From positions 62,001 to 126,000 of the forward strand of contig JAIXYN010000053.1 in NCBI GenBank assembly GCA_027490195.1: 64,000 nt of DNA, in the 5' to 3' direction. The position numbers and the translations under genes are program-made. Under the pieces are notes generated by a model, which saw nothing but the letters and a program-made list of their open reading frames with translations, was not told where the DNA came from and ran no database searches. The DNA comes from Verrucomicrobiaceae bacterium. GTDB lineage: Bacteria > Verrucomicrobiota > Verrucomicrobiia > Verrucomicrobiales > Verrucomicrobiaceae. Below, in pieces: positions 52,455 through 63,080 of this stretch (position 1 is its first letter; each line of letters opens with the position of its first letter).

Positions 52455-53648
52455 TTACGCCAGTGATGGCACGCCAATGCTGACATCCACCTCGGCATTG
52501 TAGTCCACGCCTTCGAGACCAAAGCCAAAGAGGCGCAGGAAGCTGGTCTGGTAGCCTTCGAAATCACCCAACTCAGCGAAATTCTCAGTGTTCACTTCGG
52601 CCCAGCGTTTGCCCACAAGCTCCTGCAGGGCAGGCTTCATTTCCCAGTCGTCCACGCGGATGCGTCCGGCTTCATCTGGCTGCGGGTTGCCATTGTAGAG
52701 GCGCTCGCGGAACAGGCGGTCCATCTGCTCGATGCAATCTTCATGCGTGCCTTCGGCCTTCATCGCCTTGTAGAGCAGTGAGATGTAAAGCGGCACCACA
52801 GGAATGGCGGAACTGGCCTGAGTGACCAGCGCCTTGTTCACAGAGACCCAGGCCTTGCCTTTCAGCGCGGCGAGCTTGCCGTCCAGCACACGCTGCACGC
52901 GCTCAAGGTCTTCCTTGGCACGGCCGATGGTGCCGTTCTTGTAGATGGGCCAGGTCACTTCTGGCCCGATGTAGCTGTAGGCCACGGTCTGCACGCCTTC
53001 AGCAAGCACCCCGGCGCTCTGCAACGCATCAATCCACATTTCCCAGTCTTCACCGCCCATGACAGCCACGGTCTGCGCGATCTCGTCTTCATTCGCCGGG
53101 TCGATGGTCACTTCATTGACCACGCCGTTGCCGGTGTTGAGATTTTTGTTGGTGTAGGAAGCTGAGCCGATGGGTTTGAGCACGGACTTGAAAACCTCGG
53201 CGGTTTTCGGATGCGTGCGCCGTGGCGAAGCAAGGCTATAAATAACGCAATCGACCTGGCCCATATCCGCTTTGATTGCTTCGATGACAGTGGCCTTCAT
53301 CGCATCCGAGAAGGCGTCTCCATTGAAAGAGCGGGCATAGAGGCCGGCAGCCTTGGCTTCATTTTCAAAGGCGGCGGAGTTATACCAGCCTGCGGTGCCG
53401 CAACGCTCAGCCTCACCGGGCTTTTCAAAAAACACGCCCATGGTGGCAGCGCCCGAGCCAAAAGCCGCCGCGATGCGGGAGGACAGGCCATAGCCGGTCG
53501 AGGAGCCAACGACCAGCACCTTCTTGGGGCCATTGGCGATAGGGCCGCGCGATTTAACGACGGCGATCTGGTCAGAGATATGTTTGGCACAGCCAGTGGG
53601 GTGTGCGGTGGTGCAGATGAATCCGCGAATTTTAGGGGCGACGATCAT
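52455..53648 (-). CDS. fabV: trans-2-enoyl-ACP/CoA reductase FabV
   Basis: 397 aa. Start MIVAPKIRGFICTTAHPTGC and nucleotide loop VLVVGSSTGYGLSSRIAAAF are FabV signatures. The catalytic pair sits in YSYIGPEVTWPIYKNGTIGR (Tyr-x8-Lys), and CVIYSLASPRRTHP and EDWEMWIDALQSAGVL are further blocks. It reduces enoyl-ACP in fatty acid elongation with NADH and is intrinsically resistant to triclosan. No fabI is seen in the window. Cytoplasmic; single gene. Confidence 0.96.
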   Translation of the reverse strand: MIVAPKIRGFICTTAHPTGCAKHISDQIAVVKSRGPIANGPKKVLVVGSSTGYGLSSRIAAAFGSGAATMGVFFEKPGEAERCGTAGWYNSAAFENEAKAAGLYARSFNGDAFSDAMKATVIEAIKADMGQVDCVIYSLASPRRTHPKTAEVFKSVLKPIGSASYTNKNLNTGNGVVNEVTIDPANEDEIAQTVAVMGGEDWEMWIDALQSAGVLAEGVQTVAYSYIGPEVTWPIYKNGTIGRAKEDLERVQRVLDGKLAALKGKAWVSVNKALVTQASSAIPVVPLYISLLYKAMKAEGTHEDCIEQMDRLFRERLYNGNPQPDEAGRIRVDDWEMKPALQELVGKRWAEVNTENFAELGDFEGYQTSFLRLFGFGLEGVDYNAEVDVSIGVPSLA

Positions 53649-53810
53649 AGGTGGGTAAATTGAGCGTTAGCAGTGGCGAGGGTGCTGGCAACTGGTTTTC
53701 CCCACCTGAAACCGCCAGCTCACCCCAAGACCGGGCGAAATGAGTTCGTGTATTGAAGCGCCCCCGATGGTAATTTACCCGCTGAATTGCCGATCCAACC
53801 CATCGCCACG

Positions 53811-55469
53811 ATGAAAACCACGATTCTCCTGTCACTCATGCTCGGCCTGAGTGCCGCAGCTCCACTCAGCGCTGGCACAGCCCCCGCGCCTGACAAATCT
53901 TCCGCTATTCGGCCCTTCGCACCCGGCCTCGTGGTGACGGAATATCCGCGCCATGCATCGCAGGCGAATGACAAGGAGGGCTTCTACCTGCCGCTGGAAC
54001 AAATGGGCGAGCCGGTGGGCGAGAAATACATCGTGGAGTCCCTGGCACCTTGGAAATGGGAAACCGAACGAAATGCCGTGGCCTGCGGCTTTCTGGAGAT
54101 CGAAGCCGATGGCGACTACAGCTTCACCTCGCGCAGCTTTTATGATCGCAACCTGCTCATGGTCCAGGGCGAGATCGTCTGTAGCTTCCGCGACGGCGAG
54201 GAAACCGTGGCGACGATCCCACTCAAAAAGGGAGGTCGCGTGAACATCGTCTCTGCAGGCTTTGTCGGCGGGCGTGGAGCCAGTGGCATCCACATCCGCT
54301 GGAAACCACCGGGCCAAACCGAACTCAGCCCGATCCCCGCACACCTCCTATCGCACGTGGATGACGGAAGTATGAAACCGAAGCCAGTGGAGAAAAAGGT
54401 TCAGCCATCGAAGGCCCTGCTCGCTACGCATCTCATCACCGTGACGGATGATTTTGTGGTCGAGGCCTACAAGAACGGCGTGCGCATTCAGGATGGCAAG
54501 CGCACGCTGCTGGATGAAATTTTTGGCGCCACGGTCGAGCGCATGGCGGAGGATGTGCGTCCAGGCGACTGGCTGGTGTTTCATGTGGTCAACAATCACC
54601 TGCGCTGGGGGGGCTCGAAGTATTTCGCCGTCGCCGGAATGATGGGGACAAATGACTTCGGCTTTGTGTCGGATCCCGCAAGTGAGGCATGGTCGGCATG
54701 TGATGACCCTGACCGCGTCCGTGATTTCATCCGCCTCCGAGATGAGGGCACCGACATCCGCGCCAGTCCCATCGCCAAGCCCTGGAAGGAAGGTGACGAG
54801 CATATGCGCAAAAGCGCCGGGGCTGGATTTCCCGGCAAGTCACTCTGGGGTGGGGGTTCTTCGACTTGGATCAAATTCGTCGCGCCGAAAAACTATCCTA
54901 AGCCTGTGGCACTTCCTGCAATGGAGCCCGCCAAGCCCGCGCCCCAAGCCATGCTCACCCCCAAACGCTGGCCTGTGCAAATCTTGTACGGCATGTATGG
55001 CAGCGGCGACAAGAATGCGGATGTCACCCTGAAACTGAAGGAGTACATTGAACAAAAGAAGACCTGGTTTGCCGTCACCCCATCCGCGCTCGGCATTGAT
55101 CCCATTCCCTACTGGAACAAAAGCCTGTGGATTGCCTATGTGAAGGATGGCGTGCGGCGTGAGGTGCGGCGTTATGAAAACGAGCATGTGCTGGCGGAGA
55201 CCTTCTACGGCCCGCAGGATGCGCCGGAGCTGGCCCAATGGTTGCCTGAAACCCGCTGGCGTGCCGAGAAGGGCGAGCTGCAATTTCACGCCGACCACAC
55301 CGCTACAGGTTACGGCTTTGAAGGTCTGCCGCAGTGGGAAGCACTGGCCCAAAACAAGATGCGCATCACCTGGGCTGATGGCCGCAAAGCGGAATACTTT
55401 TTCGACTACACTTGGAGCAGTTTTCGCGAAGAGGGCAACGCCAAGACGACATTCCACGTAATGCAGTAG
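53811..55469 (+). CDS. secreted protein with PA14-like N-terminal domain
   Basis: 552 aa. A signal peptide (MKTTILLSLMLGLSAAAPLS) precedes a PA14-like beta region (about 40-170: FAPGLVVTEYPRHASQANDK, ADGDYSFTSRSFYDRNLLMV, GGRGASGIHIRWKPPGQTEL). The middle (about 195-350) has the form of a beta-sandwich ending in WGGGSSTWIKFV. The C-terminal quarter (RWPVQILYGMYGSGDKNADV, ADHTATGYGFEGLPQWEALA) is unrecognised. Probably a carbohydrate-binding envelope or exported protein. The start at 53811 is preferred to 53787. Genes of similar domain type (giant PA14 protein) follow directly. Confidence 0.75.
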   Translation: MKTTILLSLMLGLSAAAPLSAGTAPAPDKSSAIRPFAPGLVVTEYPRHASQANDKEGFYLPLEQMGEPVGEKYIVESLAPWKWETERNAVACGFLEIEADGDYSFTSRSFYDRNLLMVQGEIVCSFRDGEETVATIPLKKGGRVNIVSAGFVGGRGASGIHIRWKPPGQTELSPIPAHLLSHVDDGSMKPKPVEKKVQPSKALLATHLITVTDDFVVEAYKNGVRIQDGKRTLLDEIFGATVERMAEDVRPGDWLVFHVVNNHLRWGGSKYFAVAGMMGTNDFGFVSDPASEAWSACDDPDRVRDFIRLRDEGTDIRASPIAKPWKEGDEHMRKSAGAGFPGKSLWGGGSSTWIKFVAPKNYPKPVALPAMEPAKPAPQAMLTPKRWPVQILYGMYGSGDKNADVTLKLKEYIEQKKTWFAVTPSALGIDPIPYWNKSLWIAYVKDGVRREVRRYENEHVLAETFYGPQDAPELAQWLPETRWRAEKGELQFHADHTATGYGFEGLPQWEALAQNKMRITWADGRKAEYFFDYTWSSFREEGNAKTTFHVMQ

Positions 55470-55638
55470 TTACGATTTCCCCGCCTTCACCCGCCACAGC
55501 TTACCCGCAGGAAGTCATCCCGCTGCTAAAGAGTGAAAAAGTCACTCAAATGAAAGAATTCCAGGCTGGACATCGGGGCCAACTTTTGGGTATCTTGATC
55601 AAGCGCACAAAAAAAGCAGCGCTCAATCCCAACCCACT

Positions 55639-58600
55639 ATGAATAACCGCAGACGTCTTTCGCTGTATCACAGCTTCGATCTGCCTTCATGCCTTGCCCG
55701 GTCACTGCTGCTAAGCGTCTGCTGGTTGTCAGGCATCGTTGCAAGCCATGCGATCGATTCCGCTCTCTGCCGCTCCGCCTGGAAGCTGAAATATGGCGTG
55801 ACAGATCCGCAGATCACTGATTCCGCCTGGCTGGCGCAAGACAGCGATGGCGATGGATGGAAGAATTTGGACGAGATCACAACGGGAACCAACCCGTTTG
55901 ATGCCAAAAAAAGGATCGCAGTGACGAACTTTACCAAAAGCGGCGATAAAGTGGACATCCAGTTTCCCTCGGAACTCGGCAAGCTCTATCAGGTTCAGTT
56001 TACCACGACGCTGGCCAACGTGAACAGCTGGGCCTTGCATGCCCCCCCGGTTCAGGTCATCGGCGATGGCACCGTCATGACGCTCAGCGCGCCCTATCTG
56101 GCGAATTCGTTCTACCGCATTTCAGTGACCGATTTCGACACCGATTCCGACGGACTGAGCGACTGGGTCGAGCGAGCTGTATCGCTCAATCCGAGTCAGG
56201 CGCAGACGGTTCCAGGCACAGACGACTACACTTATGTCAGCGAGCAGGTGGCGCTCCCGAATGTGGTCTCCATCAGCGCCGCCGAGCCGTTTGCCTCGGA
56301 GGACGGCCCCACTGCCGGGAGGCTGACGGTGACACGCACTCAGACGCTGTTTCCGCTGACCCTCAGTTACAACGTCGGCGGCACCGCTCTGCCAAACACA
56401 GACTACACTCCACTGGCTGGCACCGTGACTTTTCCAGCAGGCAGATCAGCTTCGGCCGACATTTTTGTGAATCCCAAAATTCAAAGCACGTTGAAAGGCG
56501 GGCGCTCCGTCACGACAGCGCTTGCCGCTCCCGGGTCACAAAGCAACTATGAGCTGGGATCACCAAGCGCGGCCACGGTCATCATCAACACCTCCACCGC
56601 AGCGACTGGCACCGGCCTGCTGGCACGCTACTATGACACGGCGAGTTCGACCTACGCTGATGCGGCAAACTTCGGGCAGGCGGGAGCTTATTCTTTCGTG
56701 CGCGGCACACCGACGACGACAGGCAGCATTGTCGTCACATACATCGACCCCGCGATTTCAGGACTTGCGGTTGGAAGCCAGGTGAAGCTCAGCTTCAGCT
56801 CGGGCAGCCTGAACAATTCGTTGTACAATAATCTCATCTGTCCCGTGACGGCGGTGTCGGGCAAGACATTCACGGTTTCCATCTCCGTTGCAGCGGCTTT
56901 TTCATTCGCAACGGCGAACGGTAACTGCGTTTTCAGCATTCAGTCCTTCACGCACCCCGGAACGTTTGAGCGGGTGGACTCGACTGTGAATTTTGACTGG
57001 CAGCATGGCACTCCAAGCGGCGTGACGATCGCCCCGCTGAATTCACCGGACAACTTTTCCTCAATCTGGGAGTGCTATCTGCACCCGACCGTCGCCGGCA
57101 ACTACAGATTTCAGCTTGATGCCGATGACAAGGCAGAGGTCCTGCTGGATACCGGCTCTGGGCTGACACAAATCGTGCAGCATAACTGGACCACTCCGGG
57201 TTCAGACGCCGTCGGCACGTTCAAGCAAAGCGCACCCATCGCGCTGGTGGTGCCCTCCGGCCCTGGCCAGCGCTATCGTCTGGTGGTGCGTCATGTGGAA
57301 ACCACGGGCGATGCCCGCTGCCGTCTGCAGTGGCTGGTTCCCGGAACCACGGCCTATGCCAATATTCCCCAGGCCAATGTGTTCACCCACACGCAGGCAT
57401 TGAGTTACAGTTTCTCGGCGGGAAACCTCGTCGTCACCCCCACGGGCGGCCACAACTACAGTGTGGGCAGCACGGTGCAGCTGGCGTTTTCTACCGGCGC
57501 GCTGTTCACCCCAGGAGCCACGAACACGTACAACGGCACTTACACCATCTCCGCAGTGAATGGGACGACTACCTTCACCGTGCCAGTCACCGGATTCACC
57601 ACCACCACAACGGCAACGACCACCGCCGGCAGTCCCACGCTTGCCGTTAATTCCATTGCAGGGCTGGCGGTGGGCATGGCCGTGACGGGCAGCAGCCTGC
57701 CCGCCAACGAATTCATCACGGCGATTGCACCTGGGCTGATCTCGGTGACCACCGGCGTCGGCGTCACCGCACAGGCAGGCTTGACCATTACCGCTGCGCT
57801 TCCAACCACGGGCTCAGCACTCACTGGCAATGGCTTCGTGCTGGGCAACAGCAGCAGCACCACGACGGGGCTTTACAATCTCTGCTACGCCAACACGGCC
57901 GCCACCGGTTCTCCCGGACGCGTGGGCGTGGACTCCACCATCACCGGCTCGAACAACGGCATCTGGTCGTCGGGCTCGCCGAATGCCGCACAAATTCAGC
58001 CGGACACATTCTCGGTGCGTTGGTCTGGCCAGGTGCAGCCGCAGTTTACCGAGGATTACACCTTCGTGGTGCAGTCGGATGATGGCTGCACATTAAAGAT
58101 CAACGGGCAGCAGCAGACGCTCATGCCAGCGCCCTCAACGAGCGTGGGCGGCACAAACAACTACATCTACCGGGCCAGCACGGGAGAGGTTGTCTTCAAC
58201 TACTCCTCCCTGGCCGCCACGTTTGGAAGCTTTCTGCTTGGAGAGACTGTGCGTCTGGACCCCTCCTCAGGGAACTTATCCCATGCACCCACCACGTCTC
58301 CCACCTATACTTATGACGGCAGTACGGGCTTAGCGGTCATTGATTACTCCAACCTCATCACCACCGCGCCGGGCGGTACTGTCGTTGCTGGCAGCTTTGC
58401 GGTGGGCGAGATCATTGAACTGGATCCCACCAGCGGCAGCCTGAACGCGCTGAGCACCTTTCACTATCCGATCACCGCCGTTTCAGGCAACACGTTCACG
58501 GTCAATTTTGGCACCGGAATCTATGCCTCGGGAACTGGCAACATCACCGTCGCGGATGTACGAAACGCGGTCATCACCAAGCTTTACGCCACCGGGAGTT

Positions 58601-61600
58601 CTTACAGTTACAACAGCGGCACTGGACTGGCGGTGATTGATTACACCAATCTGACCGGCGTGCCTGCCGGCAGCTTCCCGGTGAACTCCACCGTTGAACT
58701 CATTCCGGCCTCCGGCAATCTCAACGGCCTCTTCTCCACCTCCTACACCGTCACAGCCACCAGCGGCACCACATTCACGGTCAGTTTCGGCGCAGGTGCT
58801 TTCGCCACCGGCACGGGCACGATGAATATTCGTGCGCAGGCAAACGGCCCCATCCCTCTGTCCCAAACCTCCGGCTTTGCCTTCAACATGGGCACCGGCA
58901 AATACACCAACGGCAGCACCGGCAACATGAGCGTTGAGATCATGAATAAGCCGCTGAAGGACTGGTCCTCGATGGGCAACGAGCGCTTCGTCCGCATTCC
59001 GATGATCGGTGGAGTGCGCTATGACATCCAGTTGGACTACATGGAGAGCGGCGCGGCGGCGCGGTGCTTCCTTTCCTGGTTCAGCCCCAGCCAGACGAAG
59101 CAGATCATTCCCGCCGAGCGCCTCTACCCATCCAGCTTGCCGCAGGCGCCTCCGGCCCATATCAGCGCGACGGCGGCCACCGCCCTCTCCGGCGGAAGCT
59201 TCTCGTATCAAGTCGGCGGTAGCAATGGCGCAAACGTGAGTGTGAGCGGCAATCCTCCCTGGCTCAGCTACAGCAATGGCGTGCTCAGCGGCACTCCGCC
59301 ATCGGGTGCCGCCGGAGATTACCAGATTCTCATCACCACGACCAACAGTGCCGGCACGAGCACCTCCGTGCTGAATCTGCATGTGGATGAAAATCCCGGC
59401 ACGGTGCCACGTGAATACTGGAGCGGCCTGCCAGGCAACAGCGTCAGCAGCATTCCCACTGCCACCGCTGCCACCAGCACGTCCTATCTGACCGCGCTTG
59501 AAGGACCCACGAACTCCGGCTCGGACTTCGGTGCCCGCATTCGCGGCTACATCACCGCCCCCGTCACCGGCAATTATTACTTCTGGATCGCCGCGAACAA
59601 CAGCGCGGAACTGTGGATCTCCAATGACGATGAACCCGTGAACAAATTCCGCCGTGCGGTAGTGACCACTGGCAGCTCAACAGCCAGAAACTGGAACAAC
59701 GAAGCCAACCAGAAATCGCCGTGGCTGGCGCTGGAGCAGGGGCGGAAGTATTACTTTGAAGTCCTGCACAAAGCTGGCAGCGGAACGACGGACAATCTCG
59801 CCGTGGGTTGGAGCAAACCGGGAGAGGCGACCACTGCGCCTAGCCAAGTCGTCCCCGGCTTTGTACTTTCTCCCTATGTCGCACCCGCCGCAGGCTCCAC
59901 GCCAGGCACGCTGTACGTGTCCACGATGCTGTCGCAGAATGGTGCCATCACCAAAGGTGTGGGCAATTCCACGCTGCGCCTGAGCGAGGATGAAAACACA
60001 GCCTACATGACGCGAACGCACAGCGGGCTCACAGGGCCGATCACATCCGAGCACATCCATGTGGACCCGTATCTCACCCATCCATCGACCATCGTTTTCG
60101 ACATCGACGCACCGGCCACGGCAGGTGACGGCCTGCAACCCGACGGCCGCTACAAGTGGACGATCCTCCCGGTGGGCACGCTGAGTAAGGCGGACATCAT
60201 TGAAATCATCAAGGCGGGCAAGGCCTACATCAACTTGCACACCGCTGCCTACCCCAATGGTGAAATCCGCGGCAACTACACGCTGGCCAACGGCACGCGC
60301 ACTTTCTCGCCGCCGCCTGCGCCGCCAGCCGTTGCTGACGACCACACCACCGACAATGGTGCCGTGCGCTTCCTCACGCAGGCCACCTTTGGCCCCAGCC
60401 TGGCCGACATCCAGGCGGTGAAGGCAGCGGCCAGCTACGAGGCATGGATTGACAATCAGTTCACCAAGCCGGCCACCCCCCACCTGCCAGAGGTGCTCTC
60501 CCATGAACTCGCCGATGTGTTTGGCTCGTTCGATACCAAGCTGAGCTCCAACACCTGGTGGAAGACCTCCATCACGAGTGAGGACCAGTTGCGTCAGCGC
60601 ATCGCCTTTGCGTTGAGCGAAATCCACGTCGTGTCCGGCCAGGGACCGCTGGAGGACAACTCCCTCGCCATCTCTCACTTTTACGACACGCTGCTGACCA
60701 ACGCCTTCGGCAATTTCCGCGCTATCCTCGGCGCCACAACGCTGACGCCGGGCATGGGTCGCTACTTGGACATGCTGCGCAATGACAAGCCGGATCTCGC
60801 GGTGGGACGCACGGCGAATGAAAACTATGCCCGTGAGATCAAGCAGCTTTTCTCCATCGGCCTGTACCGCATGTGGCCGGATGGCACGCTGATGCTCAAC
60901 TCCAAGGACACCCCGATCGACACCTACTCCCAACTCGAGGTCTTGGGACTGGCCCACACCTTCACCGGCTGGGACTATGGCTACGATGGTGAGCCGCGCA
61001 CCTCGTTCTCCGCTCCCTCGAACTGGATGCGCCCCATGCGTGATACACCAGCCCGCCACTTCACTGGAGCCAAGCGCGTGCTCAACAACGAGGTGCTGCC
61101 CGGCCTCAGCAGCGTGGGTGGCCAGCCGCTGGACCCCTACGCAACGCACAACTCGACTCACTTTCGGGACGCCGCTTACTCCGCCCTGCCCGCGCAGGAG
61201 TTCAACGCCGTGCATGACATGCTTTTCAACCACCCCAACGTCGGTCCCTTCATCTGCCGCCAGCTCATCCAGCGCCTCGTCACCAGCAGCCCTTCGCGCG
61301 ATTATCTCTACCGCGTGGTGCAGAAGTTCAATGACAACGGCTCCGGCGTGCGTGGAGACATGAAGGCGGTGATCAAGGCCATCTTGCTCGACTATGAAGC
61401 ACGCAGTCCGGACCTGATCAGCATTCCTGCCTATGGCAAACAGCGCGAGCCCGTCCTGCGTGTCACCGCTGCTGCGCGTGCCTTCCGCGCAGCCGATCTC
61501 ACGGGTGGCTACACGCAAAACGGCAGCAACGCGATCACCATCACCACCAGCGCGGCGCATCTCCTGCAGGCGGGCAACAACGTGCAATTGGAATTCACCG

Positions 61601-63075
61601 ATACCTCCGGCAACACGCCCCCCGCCGCCGGCACCTATGCCGTGGCCAACGTCGGCAGCACAACACAGTACACGATCAACTCCCCCGGCTGGATGACCGG
61701 CACTTACAATCAGTTAAGCGGCTCAAGCGTGATGACTGTGACCATGAACGGGCACTGGCTGCCAGCAGGTGGGCAGGCGTGGTTTGACTTCACCAGCGGC
61801 ACGGCCAATGGGAATGCCTCACTGGACCAAAGGCTGCTGACCGTGGCGACCTCCACCGCTTTTGATACGCCGAGCGGTGTGGGCAATGTCTCCGGCAGCA
61901 CCTTCACCCTCACGTCACCAGACACCACGGCGCGCAGCGGGAGTGTGATGATCGCCCGCTTTGCTGGATCGTACTCCTGCACGGGAGCTGGCGGCACCAT
62001 CACCATCGACACCTCCAATGGCGGCACGGGCACGTATGGCGTGATGGCCAATCACGGCCTCTCAGTGGGAGACACGGTCTTCCTCAACTTTACCAACTCG
62101 CGTGACACCACCTCGTTCAACGAAACCTCGACGGAGAACGACCTCGTTTACACTATTGTCAGTGTGCCTGATGCCACCACCTTTACCGTAACCGCGCGCA
62201 GTGCGGCCAATGCCGCCATCAACAGTGATAATCAGGTCGTCATCTTCCCGCTCAAATCACAGCCCCTAGTGCGCAGTGGCACCATCAATACCGTGGCCTC
62301 CACCTTCACGATGGACAACACGGATGTGGACCTGGCGCAGACCCCGCTGTACTCGCCCACGGTGTTCAACTTCTTCCTGCCAGACTACAAGTTCTCCGGC
62401 ACGCTCGCCTCCCAGGGCATCACGACACCGGAGTTCCAGCTCACGGCTGAAACAAGCGCGGTTTACCAGTCCAACTTCCTCTACAATGGCCTCTTCAACC
62501 CTTCCAATACGACGGGCATCAGCAGCTTCAAATCCGGGACCAATGCACTGGTGCTGGACTTCAGCACCTGGATGAGCAATGCCACTGACAAAGGACTGGG
62601 TGCAGGCCCGGTGCCCACCGAGGTATGGACGAGCAATGCCAACGTCAGCACCTTGATTGATCGCTTCAACACACTCCTGCTTGCAGGCCAGCTACCGGCC
62701 GCCGCCAAGACAGCAATCCTGAATCTGCTAGGTGGCCAGATTTCCAGCATCAGCACGGGCAATCCCTGCACGATCACGATGGGCAGCGCCCATGGTCTGC
62801 AAACGGGTGATTCAGTCACGATCACGGGAGTGAGTGGCGGTACTTTCAGCACCTCCATCAACGCCACCTTCACCATCACTGTGCCAGCAGGGAGCACCAC
62901 CACCTTCACGGTGCCGGTCAACTGCACCAGCATCAGCGGTCTGCTGCTGACGAATTCCAATGCAGGGATCATCTCCTACACCAACGCAACGCCTTCGGCG
63001 ACGAACATCCGTGACCGACTGCGCAACATTTTGCATCTGATCCTGACCAGCCCGGACTATACCATTCAGAGATAA
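55639..63075 (+). CDS. giant secreted PA14/CHRD/DUF1800 protein with inserted beta modules
   Basis: 2478 aa. Signal region about 15-38, then a short thrombospondin-3-like patch (DSDGDGWKNLDEI) and a Calx-beta-like region (about 210-310). PA14-like domains lie at about 325-585, 740-1160 and 1255-1418; a CHRD domain (about 1419-1555, STLRLSEDENTAYMTRTHSG, HIHVDP) follows, then DUF1800 (about 1574-2478: FLTQATFGPSLADIQAV, DQLRQRIAFALSEIHVVSGQ, EIKQLFSIGLYRMWPDG). The first two PA14 domains and DUF1800 are interrupted by beta modules with TTFTV and GLAVIDY signatures. DUF1800 proteins pair with DUF1501 in export/surface systems of unknown chemistry. Start ATG 55639. Confidence 0.88.
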   Translation: MNNRRRLSLYHSFDLPSCLARSLLLSVCWLSGIVASHAIDSALCRSAWKLKYGVTDPQITDSAWLAQDSDGDGWKNLDEITTGTNPFDAKKRIAVTNFTKSGDKVDIQFPSELGKLYQVQFTTTLANVNSWALHAPPVQVIGDGTVMTLSAPYLANSFYRISVTDFDTDSDGLSDWVERAVSLNPSQAQTVPGTDDYTYVSEQVALPNVVSISAAEPFASEDGPTAGRLTVTRTQTLFPLTLSYNVGGTALPNTDYTPLAGTVTFPAGRSASADIFVNPKIQSTLKGGRSVTTALAAPGSQSNYELGSPSAATVIINTSTAATGTGLLARYYDTASSTYADAANFGQAGAYSFVRGTPTTTGSIVVTYIDPAISGLAVGSQVKLSFSSGSLNNSLYNNLICPVTAVSGKTFTVSISVAAAFSFATANGNCVFSIQSFTHPGTFERVDSTVNFDWQHGTPSGVTIAPLNSPDNFSSIWECYLHPTVAGNYRFQLDADDKAEVLLDTGSGLTQIVQHNWTTPGSDAVGTFKQSAPIALVVPSGPGQRYRLVVRHVETTGDARCRLQWLVPGTTAYANIPQANVFTHTQALSYSFSAGNLVVTPTGGHNYSVGSTVQLAFSTGALFTPGATNTYNGTYTISAVNGTTTFTVPVTGFTTTTTATTTAGSPTLAVNSIAGLAVGMAVTGSSLPANEFITAIAPGLISVTTGVGVTAQAGLTITAALPTTGSALTGNGFVLGNSSSTTTGLYNLCYANTAATGSPGRVGVDSTITGSNNGIWSSGSPNAAQIQPDTFSVRWSGQVQPQFTEDYTFVVQSDDGCTLKINGQQQTLMPAPSTSVGGTNNYIYRASTGEVVFNYSSLAATFGSFLLGETVRLDPSSGNLSHAPTTSPTYTYDGSTGLAVIDYSNLITTAPGGTVVAGSFAVGEIIELDPTSGSLNALSTFHYPITAVSGNTFTVNFGTGIYASGTGNITVADVRNAVITKLYATGSSYSYNSGTGLAVIDYTNLTGVPAGSFPVNSTVELIPASGNLNGLFSTSYTVTATSGTTFTVSFGAGAFATGTGTMNIRAQANGPIPLSQTSGFAFNMGTGKYTNGSTGNMSVEIMNKPLKDWSSMGNERFVRIPMIGGVRYDIQLDYMESGAAARCFLSWFSPSQTKQIIPAERLYPSSLPQAPPAHISATAATALSGGSFSYQVGGSNGANVSVSGNPPWLSYSNGVLSGTPPSGAAGDYQILITTTNSAGTSTSVLNLHVDENPGTVPREYWSGLPGNSVSSIPTATAATSTSYLTALEGPTNSGSDFGARIRGYITAPVTGNYYFWIAANNSAELWISNDDEPVNKFRRAVVTTGSSTARNWNNEANQKSPWLALEQGRKYYFEVLHKAGSGTTDNLAVGWSKPGEATTAPSQVVPGFVLSPYVAPAAGSTPGTLYVSTMLSQNGAITKGVGNSTLRLSEDENTAYMTRTHSGLTGPITSEHIHVDPYLTHPSTIVFDIDAPATAGDGLQPDGRYKWTILPVGTLSKADIIEIIKAGKAYINLHTAAYPNGEIRGNYTLANGTRTFSPPPAPPAVADDHTTDNGAVRFLTQATFGPSLADIQAVKAAASYEAWIDNQFTKPATPHLPEVLSHELADVFGSFDTKLSSNTWWKTSITSEDQLRQRIAFALSEIHVVSGQGPLEDNSLAISHFYDTLLTNAFGNFRAILGATTLTPGMGRYLDMLRNDKPDLAVGRTANENYAREIKQLFSIGLYRMWPDGTLMLNSKDTPIDTYSQLEVLGLAHTFTGWDYGYDGEPRTSFSAPSNWMRPMRDTPARHFTGAKRVLNNEVLPGLSSVGGQPLDPYATHNSTHFRDAAYSALPAQEFNAVHDMLFNHPNVGPFICRQLIQRLVTSSPSRDYLYRVVQKFNDNGSGVRGDMKAVIKAILLDYEARSPDLISIPAYGKQREPVLRVTAAARAFRAADLTGGYTQNGSNAITITTSAAHLLQAGNNVQLEFTDTSGNTPPAAGTYAVANVGSTTQYTINSPGWMTGTYNQLSGSSVMTVTMNGHWLPAGGQAWFDFTSGTANGNASLDQRLLTVATSTAFDTPSGVGNVSGSTFTLTSPDTTARSGSVMIARFAGSYSCTGAGGTITIDTSNGGTGTYGVMANHGLSVGDTVFLNFTNSRDTTSFNETSTENDLVYTIVSVPDATTFTVTARSAANAAINSDNQVVIFPLKSQPLVRSGTINTVASTFTMDNTDVDLAQTPLYSPTVFNFFLPDYKFSGTLASQGITTPEFQLTAETSAVYQSNFLYNGLFNPSNTTGISSFKSGTNALVLDFSTWMSNATDKGLGAGPVPTEVWTSNANVSTLIDRFNTLLLAGQLPAAAKTAILNLLGGQISSISTGNPCTITMGSAHGLQTGDSVTITGVSGGTFSTSINATFTITVPAGSTTTFTVPVNCTSISGLLLTNSNAGIISYTNATPSATNIRDRLRNILHLILTSPDYTIQR

Positions 63076-63080
63076 CCGCC

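Noticed and set aside
59677-61587. 636-codon minus-strand frame opposite the giant protein
   Set aside because: No signal peptide or domain; the plus strand carries clear CHRD and DUF1800 blocks.
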